This document shows positions 1 to 7,600 of a DNA stretch of 30,947 nt, in pieces; the first letter of the stretch is position 1, and every line of letters starts with the position of its first letter. The position numbers and the translations under genes were made by a program. Below the pieces are notes generated by a model that did no database searches, was not told the DNA's origin, and saw only the letters and a program-made list of their open reading frames with translations. The DNA is from a virus. Location: IMG/VR virus record IMGVR_UViG_3300021185_001185, positions 1 to 30,947 of that record; one strand, written 5' to 3'.

Positions 1-316
1 TGTATCTGTACCAATCAGGGGTCATCGCTAACGCTTCAAAACCTCGCTCGACATAGCCGACTGTAAAAGGCAAAAAACACAGCAAAAGTGGGATTGAGAA
101 CAAAATTGTAAGGTATTCGTCTTTCCAAGAGTCCTTAGAACCCTTAACAGCTTCAACATCCCACTCAATCTCCCCTGTAATTTGTTTTTCCATAAGGCTT
201 GTCTCAGCCTCTATCTTGACCAGCTTCTGCTTGGCCTTGGCTTTCTTAGTGTCGATGAAGCCTGTTACAGCTTCACCAGCAACACCAAGAAGACCTTGTA
301 CTAGTAAATTTATCAT
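1..316 (-). CDS. 3TM holin-like protein (GTA_holin_3TM type), 3' end cut by window edge
   Basis: Partial gene: 105 full codons are visible and the C-terminus lies beyond the left edge. It starts MINLLVQGLLG, then has a charged segment rich in Lys/Ala/Glu (KKAKAKQK), then WKDEYLTILFSIPLLLCFLP and VERGFEALAMTPDWYRY. The order of an N-terminal hydrophobic stretch, a charged linker, the W-K-D-E motif, a transmembrane helix and a TPDWY motif is what I know from the 3TM holins of marine phages and gene-transfer agents. It would open the inner membrane for the amidase at lysis. The ATG at 316 overlaps the stop of the preceding gene as ATGA, with AAGGA a few bases upstream, so translation is probably coupled. 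The family call rests on recalled similarity; the membrane and charge pattern is seen directly. Confidence 0.75.
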   Translation of the reverse strand, partial: MINLLVQGLLGVAGEAVTGFIDTKKAKAKQKLVKIEAETSLMEKQITGEIEWDVEAVKGSKDSWKDEYLTILFSIPLLLCFLPFTVGYVERGFEALAMTPDWYRY

Positions 317-768
317 CCTATTATTCCTTTGAGCCAAAGCGCATACCAAACCAATCCGCCTACGCCCAGAACGAGAAGGGACATAACGGTACACCAGATT
401 TGAAATTGTTCTTTTCGGTGGGCTTGTAGATTTAGCTCTCTTTGTATTCTAGCCCTTTCAGATGCTATCTCTGCTTGGAGTCTTTCCCATTGCCCTGCTT
501 TTCCATACAGTTGAAAAATAGACCGCAACTCATTTCGCATATCTGCAAGTTTTTCTTTCTTAAAGTGCTTTTCAATCGCACTGTCTTCCGCAAAGGAAAA
601 ACGAGATTTCTTCTTTTTACTTGCACCAAATTGTAGTTCCGCCTCTCCTTGGGCATAACGCGATATTTGATTACTTAGGGAAGATAAATCTTTTCCCATT
701 TGCACAGCTTTCATAATAGCAGAATGTCCAGCAGAAACGGCGGCAAACGCCGATACTGGGTCAATCAT
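313..768 (-). CDS. Hypothetical membrane-anchored protein, 151 aa, in lysis region
   Basis: Begins MIDPVSAFAAVSAGHSAI, has a long charged helical middle (KKKKSRF, KHFKKEKLADMRNELR, ERLQAEIASERARIQREL) and ends with one strong transmembrane segment (VMSLLVLGVGGLVWYALWL) before GIIG. I chose the ATG at 768 rather than the in-frame ATG at 783. GGAGGT sits at ideal spacing before 768 and overlaps the upstream ATG, which itself has no clear ribosome-binding site. Proteins with this MDPV.AF.A start and a C-terminal helix are common, functionally unassigned neighbours of holins in marine podoviruses. A spanin or second-holin role is possible but not shown. It stops inside the holin start (ATGA). Confidence 0.7.
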   Translation of the reverse strand: MIDPVSAFAAVSAGHSAIMKAVQMGKDLSSLSNQISRYAQGEAELQFGASKKKKSRFSFAEDSAIEKHFKKEKLADMRNELRSIFQLYGKAGQWERLQAEIASERARIQRELNLQAHRKEQFQIWCTVMSLLVLGVGGLVWYALWLKGIIG

Positions 769-806
769 GGTGATGACCTCCATAAGTAATATTTTAAAGG
801 GGAGAG

Positions 807-824
807 AGTTAACTACGGTTAACT
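807..824. repeat. Doubled GTTAAC palindrome, copy D (variant spacing)
   Basis: AGTTAACT at 807-814 and GGTTAACT at 817-824 are separated by two bases, giving 7-bp inverted arms AGTTAAC/GTTAACT around a 4-base spacer. The site lies in the 61-bp gap between two lysis-region genes. The minus-strand sequence just before it contains GAACTATAG, which weakly resembles the promoter core found elsewhere in the window. Confidence 0.6.
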
Positions 825-829
825 ATAGT

Positions 830-1006
830 TCATATCTTCGTAATCAAGGTAGCGGCAAGGCCAACCATTATAATCGTTGACCCCATTATCATTGCCTCAA
901 GCCGCCACATACGTTTGTCTAGGCTTTCAAGTTTACCATGAACCATTTCATATCGAATGGCACACTCTCGCTCATGGGAGTCTAACTGTGCTTTTGTTTC
1001 ATCCAT
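830..1006 (-). CDS. Small XhlA-like membrane protein, 58 aa
   Basis: MDETKAQLDSHERECAIRYE is followed by a short amphipathic coil (GKLESLDKRMWRLEAMI) and a single C-terminal transmembrane helix (MGSTIIMVGLAATLI) ending TKI. A coiled coil followed by one helix is the layout of XhlA-type haemolysin enhancers and of many small marine-phage proteins near holins; I infer a lysis or membrane-associated role. The ATG at 1006 overlaps the previous stop (TAATG) and has GGGAG upstream. A TTG five codons upstream is in frame but lies before that Shine-Dalgarno sequence, so I reject it. Confidence 0.65.
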   Translation of the reverse strand: MDETKAQLDSHERECAIRYEMVHGKLESLDKRMWRLEAMIMGSTIIMVGLAATLITKI

Positions 1007-1623
1007 TATGCCAACTCCCAAACTCGCATGTCACAATAATTTGATGTAAGGGTGTCGTTACTTGTTCCGCCTGTACCATCTATTTTGTTTCTAAGCGTTA
1101 GTACTGGAGTAGCATAAGATAGAATGTAGTTAGCCGTTGATACTGGAGTGAGGTTTCCAGATATGTAGTAACCAAGTCTTATAACATTCTGTCCACCATC
1201 AGCACCATTGGCGGCCATACTATTAGCAGTATCAGAAAAGTTAGCCCAAGCACTTGTTGCGTAGTTATATACCTGAAGATGCGGCTCAAATGTAGGGTCA
1301 CGGCTGGCTTCGGAGTAACTCGCATTACCATAACACTCAATCAAAAGCCTATACTGCTTAATTGACCCATCGTCAGATATTGGAGAAGTAAGCGTTATAT
1401 CCTTTTGTGATGTATTAAGTGTCGAGTTAGTAGAGGTTTGTATGGTAGAATTGTTTGCTTCGTGAACCCTGAGAACACGGGAGTATTCGGGGCCACCAGT
1501 AATAATACTTGTAGCAGTAAGCCCTATATCACCTGATACAGAGAAGCCACCTGTTAAGTCTATACCTGTTGCTGTAGGAGAAAACTTGTTTATGAGTTTT
1601 GATGTATTTCTTGCGTTGCTCAT
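1006..1623 (-). CDS. Putative tail fiber-associated protein, 205 aa
   Basis: The start MSNARNTSKLINKFSPTA is a leader I know from marine phage fiber and fiber-tip proteins. The rest is rich in Ser, Thr, Asn and Gly, looks beta-rich, and has no membrane segment or catalytic motif. The C-terminal half (LQVYNYATSAWANFSD, VIRLGYYISG, VLTLRNKIDGTGGTSND) reads like a jelly-roll or fiber-tip fold. The gene lies downstream of the main fiber gene and two chaperone-like genes, so a distal fiber or receptor-contact role is inferred. A good GGGAG precedes the ATG. An exact function cannot be assigned. Confidence 0.6.
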   Translation of the reverse strand: MSNARNTSKLINKFSPTATGIDLTGGFSVSGDIGLTATSIITGGPEYSRVLRVHEANNSTIQTSTNSTLNTSQKDITLTSPISDDGSIKQYRLLIECYGNASYSEASRDPTFEPHLQVYNYATSAWANFSDTANSMAANGADGGQNVIRLGYYISGNLTPVSTANYILSYATPVLTLRNKIDGTGGTSNDTLTSNYCDMRVWELA

Positions 1624-1635
1624 AGAATATCTCCC

Positions 1636-2013
1636 TTACAACGGTTCTGTAGGCCAGTTAATTTTAAAAGGGTCTGATTGATTGCCAACATCCCTCAATG
1701 ACTGCCTGTATGTAGCCCACTCAGTTTTCTTTGTGTCTGATAAAGGGTTATCTACCGCCTGTGTCCAATCACATTTAGCTAACTCAGCATCTCGCTGAAG
1801 CCGCACCGCTAACCACTGAGTTTTAGCAACAGCCACGCTCCTTGCGTTTGTCAGTTGTGTTTTAGTCGCGGGAGTAGAACCATCGCTCCACTCCCATGTT
1901 TGTTCTCCAGTTTCCTTATCGGTAGAACAAGTAAAAGTTTTGTCACCCTGTAAATGTTTAAGGGTGGATACTAGGTCATCGTGGTTCATACCACTTGTGT
2001 ATGTAATACTCAT
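1636..2013 (-). CDS. Phage tail assembly chaperone-like protein (copy 2), 125 aa
   Basis: Begins MSITYTSGMNHDDLVSTLKH. Its C-terminal half (AELAKCDWTQAVD, WATYRQSLRDV, DPFKINWPTEP) matches the recurring D-W-T-Q ... Y-R-x-x-L-R ... W-P pattern of the Phage_tail_APC family, whose members help fold or assemble tail and fiber proteins. The neighbouring gene upstream has the same C-terminal pattern, so the two look like paralogs. The ATG at 2013 has GAGGAG five bases upstream and overlaps the previous stop as ATGA; an in-frame GTG two codons earlier falls inside that ribosome-binding region. The motif is seen in the sequence, the family name is recalled, and the client (the fiber) is inferred from position. 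Confidence 0.65.
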   Translation of the reverse strand: MSITYTSGMNHDDLVSTLKHLQGDKTFTCSTDKETGEQTWEWSDGSTPATKTQLTNARSVAVAKTQWLAVRLQRDAELAKCDWTQAVDNPLSDTKKTEWATYRQSLRDVGNQSDPFKINWPTEPL

Positions 2014-2324
2014 GTCCACTCCTCTGTTGGTTTAGTAGGCCACGTTGGGTCTACTGTTGGGTTTTTACGGATAGCCCGTAGGCTTGCTCTATAGGTGACA
2101 AAAGCGGCTTTACAGGCATCTGTAATCCCTGTGTCGCTTAGTTGTGTCCAATCGGATGAATTGAGAAGGTTTTGAGCCATACCAACAGTTTCTTCTTTAC
2201 CATCAGCATCTGCGTTAGCGGCTTTCTCAGCACAGACAGCGGCGTATTCATCGTCATCCATAACGTGAATTGTTCCACCGTCAGGGCCAGCCATCCAAAT
2301 ATTTCTTGAAATAGTATCAGTCAT
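2010..2324 (-). CDS. Phage tail assembly chaperone-like protein (copy 1), 104 aa
   Basis: The N-terminus (MTDTISRNIWMAGPDGGTIH, then VMDDDEYAAV) is unlike its neighbour. The C-terminal region LLNSSDWTQLSDTG ... FVTYRASLRAI ... DPTWPTKP carries the same D-W-T-Q, T-Y-R-x-S-L-R and W-P-T-x-P blocks as the next gene. This is the Phage_tail_APC pattern. The ATG at 2324 overlaps the tail fiber stop (TAATG) and has GGAGGG upstream, which suggests coupled translation with the fiber and a role in its folding or attachment. The family is assigned by recognised motifs; the function is inferred. Confidence 0.65.
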   Translation of the reverse strand: MTDTISRNIWMAGPDGGTIHVMDDDEYAAVCAEKAANADADGKEETVGMAQNLLNSSDWTQLSDTGITDACKAAFVTYRASLRAIRKNPTVDPTWPTKPTEEWT

Positions 2325-4672
2325 TATTCAATCCCTCCGACACCTTCGAGCGGCAGTCCGAAAATCTCAAACTCTGTATTGCGATAATTTCCACTACTAG
2401 AGTCTATCCAAAGACCAGTAACAATGTTTCTACTCGTAGCGGAATTAACAAAGCCACTGTGAAGGTAAACCTGTGGACGGCTAGACCCGTCAACGCCTCG
2501 GCTTTCTGACCACCATGTTTGATAAGCCGTTCCGCTGTTTTCCACATAGCTGTTTTTGCCTACATTTGGTATCCAAATTGTAGTCCAGCTATCGTGGGCG
2601 GTACTGTCATGCCCATAACCAACCCGTCCAGCAGTTTGGTTCCACCCTGATTGGTTGGTGTCGGTATTTGTTGTGCCATCGAAAATCGCACGGTTCCCAA
2701 CGTACCTATAAGCCGCACCATCATATCTAGTGCCATTGAAGTAAAATCGCATATTATTAGCTGAACTAGATGTTGAGCCAACATTTCTCATACGAACCTT
2801 AATTAACTCGTAATGAGTAGGGTCTATTCCAAAGTTAGCAAAGGTTATAACCAGTGTAGCTATATCTGTAGCAATCGCACTCCTACCTAGAAACTGGTAG
2901 TTGCCGTAAGAGCGGATGCCCTTACCACCAAACGTGGTGTAGTTACCCAAGCCTGTACCAACGGGGTCAATGCGTAAACCATTCCCAATAACACTTGTGT
3001 TTGTGTCTATTGCCTCAATTACAGAGCGTCTTGCGCCACTATTTACATCGCCAGTGTGAAAAGAAATAGAAGGATTACCAGTTTCCTCGTAAATGCCCAC
3101 TGTTCCTAGACCGGATGGAGTCTGAGTTCTATTAGTTCCACCTGTAAGAATTAGACCATCAAAGGTGCTAGTTCCTGCGCCAAGATGTGCGTTTGTTGAA
3201 ATAGTACCAAGAACAGCATCGTTCCCGTTTGTGAATATGAGGTCGCCTTCTTTACTAACGAAATTGTTACGTTTAGCTTGTGTGGGTGCTACCTTTACAT
3301 CGCCAGTCTCATAAAAAGCAGTAGTGGTTCCCGCAACACCACTTTCAGTTGACCACGGGCTGTTCGCGGCTTGGGCTGAAGACTGCGCGGCAGTCGCAGA
3401 GTTAGAGGCATTAGTCTCAGAAGTGAAAGCGGCATCTTTGTGAGATAACGCTGTGTCACGATACCCTTCCGCTTGGTTCTTGTAAGTTTCCGCTGTGTCA
3501 CGATACCCTAGTGTAAGGTCACGGGCAGTCTCTGATTCCGTCTTAGCAGTTTCGGAGGCTGTTTGAGCGTCCAAAGCTTTTTCTTTGTGGTGAAGCGCAG
3601 AGTAACCTGTCGTGCTATCGGACAGAGTAAACTGACTGTCCTCTGCATTAACTGCTAGTTTCTGTGCATCAGCCGCTGAGTTAACCACAAGGTTGTGGTC
3701 ACTAGTGCTAAAAGGATTGAACTGGAAGATACGCAGTTCATCATTGAGAACAGCCGCTGTGGTCAGCGTGAGGGTGTTTGTAGCGTAAGTCCTTGTGAAG
3801 TCATCAGTCTCCTCAATAAGGATACCGTTGAGATATACAAACATAGTAGAACCCGATACCAACGTCATTGTATTACTGTTAGCATCAGAGCCACTAAAGT
3901 CTGTCTGTCCAGCGGTGGCTGTGTATTCGTTTACCCGTACAGTTTGGTCATCATAACCAAAGCGCAAAATCCAAGCACTTCCATTGTATGTATATAAGTT
4001 GTCATTAGATGTGTCGTACCACAGGTCACCTTGGTTGGGTGACGAAGGCGCAGTAGCTGATACCTTATAGATATCCACAATAGCGTTTAGCTGTGTTAGG
4101 TTGTTTTCAACCGCATTAATGTCAGCCATGTTAGTATTAACATTATTAACGTCTGACATATTGGTATTAATGTTATTCACAGAGGCCATATTGCTATTGA
4201 CGTTATTTATAGCTGTGATGTTTGTATTCAAGAAGCCTAAGTTAACTGCATGGTGATTTTCTGTGGGAGCCGCGACATTTTTAACATTTCTGTTTTGACC
4301 GTCAATTTGACCATCCACAGATACTGTAATGGCACCGCCAGCGGTATCTGATGCTTCCTGTGATATGAAGAAGATTTGACGAGCAGAGTCATCAAGGTCT
4401 TTTTCTGACAGGACTGAACCGTCCTGAAAATCTACAATCCGTGTGGTGGAGGGCGTGTTACGTTGTATTCTTATAACAGCCCCACTGGTTGGGTGTTGCC
4501 CAGACGCAAACTCTACGCGGTTCGTGTCAGGCAAATCCCAATCAGTTTGATACGTTCTAAGTGTACCGTCCACATACACAGAAAGATTTGTTACATCAAT
4601 GTAGTCAAAGGTAAAAGACAAGTCCTGTGCCGCTGACCCATTTGATGTTATTTCTTTGTATGATAATGGCAT
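2324..4672 (-). CDS. Tail fiber protein (T7 gp17-like N-terminal attachment domain), 782 aa
   Basis: Residues 1 to about 145 match the T7 gp17 tail-attachment domain: a beta-rich start, TDWDLPDTNRVEF, RTPST-like IQRNTPSTTRIVDFQDGS, then LDDSARQIFFISQEA and GQIDGQNRNVKNVAAPTE. Residues 149-195 are Asn-rich decapeptide repeats. Residues about 210-330 form a further domain (QGDLWYDTSNDNLYTYNGSAW). Residues about 364-436 are an Ala-rich coiled coil with heptad spacing (GYRDTAETYKNQAEGYRDTA). The C-terminal ~190 residues form a separate beta-rich tip (FLGRSAIATDIATLVITF to EIFGLPLEGVGGIE) that probably binds the host surface. Length is above T7 gp17 (about 553 aa). It follows the gp16-like gene by 5 bp, as expected for gp17. 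Confidence 0.9.
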   Translation of the reverse strand: MPLSYKEITSNGSAAQDLSFTFDYIDVTNLSVYVDGTLRTYQTDWDLPDTNRVEFASGQHPTSGAVIRIQRNTPSTTRIVDFQDGSVLSEKDLDDSARQIFFISQEASDTAGGAITVSVDGQIDGQNRNVKNVAAPTENHHAVNLGFLNTNITAINNVNSNMASVNNINTNMSDVNNVNTNMADINAVENNLTQLNAIVDIYKVSATAPSSPNQGDLWYDTSNDNLYTYNGSAWILRFGYDDQTVRVNEYTATAGQTDFSGSDANSNTMTLVSGSTMFVYLNGILIEETDDFTRTYATNTLTLTTAAVLNDELRIFQFNPFSTSDHNLVVNSAADAQKLAVNAEDSQFTLSDSTTGYSALHHKEKALDAQTASETAKTESETARDLTLGYRDTAETYKNQAEGYRDTALSHKDAAFTSETNASNSATAAQSSAQAANSPWSTESGVAGTTTAFYETGDVKVAPTQAKRNNFVSKEGDLIFTNGNDAVLGTISTNAHLGAGTSTFDGLILTGGTNRTQTPSGLGTVGIYEETGNPSISFHTGDVNSGARRSVIEAIDTNTSVIGNGLRIDPVGTGLGNYTTFGGKGIRSYGNYQFLGRSAIATDIATLVITFANFGIDPTHYELIKVRMRNVGSTSSSANNMRFYFNGTRYDGAAYRYVGNRAIFDGTTNTDTNQSGWNQTAGRVGYGHDSTAHDSWTTIWIPNVGKNSYVENSGTAYQTWWSESRGVDGSSRPQVYLHSGFVNSATSRNIVTGLWIDSSSGNYRNTEFEIFGLPLEGVGGIE
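3449..3509. repeat. Two 19-bp direct repeats encoding GYRDTA heptads in the fiber coil
   Basis: CGCTGTGTCACGATACCCT occurs at 3449-3467 and again at 3491-3509, 42 bp apart, which is 14 residues or exactly two heptads. It encodes the repeated GYRDTA of the tail fiber coiled coil and suggests recent lengthening of the shaft by in-frame duplication. Confidence 0.8.
4088..4207. repeat. Four tandem decapeptide (30-bp) repeats in the tail fiber
   Basis: The fiber residues 156-195 read NNVNSNMASV, NNINTNMSDV, NNVNTNMADI, NAVENNLTQL. The DNA repeats are diverged copies of 30 bp. An N-x-[VI]-x-x-N-[ML] period of ten suggests a trimeric helical or beta-roll spacer between the tail-attachment domain and the shaft. 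Confidence 0.85.
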
Positions 4673-4677
4673 TTCTC

Positions 4678-7600
4678 TTACCTATTTGTTTCTAGTAGTT
4701 GTCTACCCGCTCTATCGTTTGCTCTTCGCGCAGTGTATTCCCTCTTTAGTTCAGGGAACTGTGCAAGCAAATCGGCTCTCGCCTTTGAGCGATATGCTGA
4801 CATGACTTGTGTGATTACTTTGATTTCAGCGGTGAGGTTGATACCATCATAGACACTCATGTCTGTCTTATCGTATCCAGTCTTACGCGTAACTGCCGCA
4901 ATGGCATCAAGCATGGTTTTACCACTGAGTGTGGTTGACCCCATTTGCTTTGACCAGAACGCCAGTTGTTCACTACTTAACTTGATACCTTCAAGTGTTC
5001 TTGGCACACCCCTAAACGGGTAATTCAGGCGCATCAACTCAGTACCCACCTCAGTAACCTTTGTGTTAGCTGGGATTACAGGAAAGCCTGTAGAGAAGGG
5101 GTCTGGGTTTGTGATGGCCTCACCAGTGAGCCAGTTGTACTTTGGTGGTAGCTGTTCGTTAAGCGCGGGTATACGTCTGCGTATCTTGTCAACAAGACCT
5201 ACGGCTTCACGAAGTTCTGGATAGTTACCTTCATCGTTAGTTAACCGCTGGACACCTTCTACAATTTGCAGGGGTGCGGCAGGGATAAACGAAGTAAAGG
5301 TGTTTTCTAGCCATGTACCAGCCAAGTTCATGTCTTGCTGAGAGCCTACTGTAATAGCATCAAGGGCGTTTGTAATACCCTGAAGGTACGCCTTATCCTG
5401 AACGGTCTGAGACAGCGCAAACGCCGCAGTGGATATGACATCAGTCGTATCCTCTATGTCTAAGTGTTTTCCCATATCAAAGTAGTTAGCTATAAGTCCG
5501 ACAGGCATCATCACAGGGTCAAAGCGGTTATATGAGTGCCACTTATCGTTAACGAGTATGCTATATGGTTGGTTACCCGCCGCTCTCCACAGTTTGTTCT
5601 GTGCAGGGTCAACAGGGCCAGCCCCTGTAAGTTTACCTTCAAAACAAAGTGCCGTCATACCGCCAAGCAGGGAAGTACCCAGAGCCACACGGCCTAACAT
5701 TTGTGACCGCTCTGCTTGTGTACCGTTTTTCAGCGTTTCTCTATATCTCTTAGAAAGGACATATGCTAACGGTGTTCTTTGTGCGCCACGAACAATAAGG
5801 TTTGTAGGGGTACGAACAAAGGGTAGAATAAGCTGAAATGTTGGATGCTGTTGCGTTGCCTGTTGTAGTGTCAGAGCAAAAGAGCCTTTATCTAGGTCTT
5901 CAGTAAACGTCACCTCACGGGCATATTGGGTACTGTCTTTATCAAGACCACGACCAGCATCATCGAAAGACTCGTCTACCTTCTTCAAGGCGTAGGCTTT
6001 CATGCCGTCCTTATCTAATTTACCAGCTTGCATAAGTACATCTGCTTCACGCATGGCGTTAGCAAATATTCGCGCTCTGTAGTTTATCTGTTTAAAGAAC
6101 TCGTCTTCTGCTCCAAGTGCGCGGAGAGAACCACGAGAAATCTTACCGATAGTGTCCACATTTCGCCCAAGCAGACTTTCCTTACGCAAACCAACAAAAC
6201 CAGAGGTTATCTTGTTCTCAACATCCATACCATCAAGCTTGGTGTTTGCAGGGTCAAGGAAGTTCCTCTCAGCTTGCAAAGACTTCTTAGCCATCCTGAT
6301 GGAGTCTTTAAACGTAGAGAACAGACCTATCATGTGGTAACGAAAATCCGTACGAACAGCTTTTGCTTCTGCGCCAAAAGGATTTGTACGCCAATCAAGG
6401 AAAGAACCAACAAAACGCTCTGACGGTATAAGAACAGTCTCAGTAAAACCAGATATCGTGTTAGTAACGTGGGTCTTGATGTTAAACAGAATCATAGACC
6501 TGAAGAACTCACCACCCATTGCCGCACCTTTATGAAATTTGGTCATACCCATAGATGCCGCTTTTGTTATATTGCGAATGTCCCCACCAGAAGTAAGGAC
6601 TGTGGTGCGAAACTTTCTGAGCGCGGCCTCGCCACCTAGTTCGGCGGATTGCGAGTTCATTGCATCAGCATCAACAATCTTGTTCTTGCGTGACTGTAGA
6701 CCACGACCAATAGGCGTTTCTACTTGCTTAACAGCGGCAAGAAGTTTGTTGAAATGAGAAAGTTCGTCCAGACCCTTCTGCTTTATATCTAGGTTGGTAT
6801 CAAAGCGTTTGTCTGAGAATATCTTATGCAATCTTGAACCAGACTCCATAAGAAGACTGTCGATAGCCCCAAGGACAACTGTAGCTTCCTCAATGGTCTT
6901 ACCGTACACAAACGCAGAGTCCAGCCACTGGTCAGCCTTTAGGCCAGTAGTAGCAGACAACAACTCAGAAATTTCTTTTGCTGTTTGTGCTGTGTCCTTA
7001 TGTCCCTTGATTTTATCAAGCGTTGGACGCATAGCGTTTATGGTGTCTTGGATAATAGAGGTAACATCATCGTTATAGTTAACAATGGGAACGTCACCGT
7101 CTTTGTTCCGATTGAACAGACGTACACCACCTTTGGACTCATCGAAAACTTCTTGGATGTCCTTTGGTGATTCCACACCTTGCGTAAGTGCTTTTACTTG
7201 CGCCGCATTAAAGCCCTTCTTAGGAAGTGCCGCTTTGGTAGTGCCAGAGTCAGCGTTTTTAACTACAACCTCTACAGGCTCTTCAGCGGTGAACTTCTTA
7301 CCGTTAGGGTGCGTCTTGTCTAGGATTTTGTTTGCAAGAACACGCTTGGTATCTTTCTTGGATACCTTCGCACCAACAGCGGTAGCCTTGGCAACCAACT
7401 CAGGGTGTTTGAAGTTCTTAGTAAGATGGTCTTCTCGCGTCATCCCTTTGTTAGCCGCACCGTTATCAATGTCATCCGCTAGGTATGCAGTTGACTTTGG
7501 GCGGGGCATACCAGAGGTGTCTTCACCCTTCTTAGCTTTCTCAGCAATCTTCTTAGCTTCACGTTCTGCCGACTGTCGTGCCTTTGTGTTTGCGGCATTG

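Noticed and set aside
822-838. GAACTATAG before the 151-aa gene as a promoter
   Set aside because: It would need a two-base deletion relative to the other sites; only the location is suggestive.
4088-4207. CRISPR-like array
   Set aside because: The 30-bp units are contiguous, diverged, without spacers, and encode decapeptide repeats in the fiber.
4240-4247. Single AGTTAACT as a sixth copy of the doubled palindrome
   Set aside because: Only one half is present; single GTTAAC sequences are common in the window.
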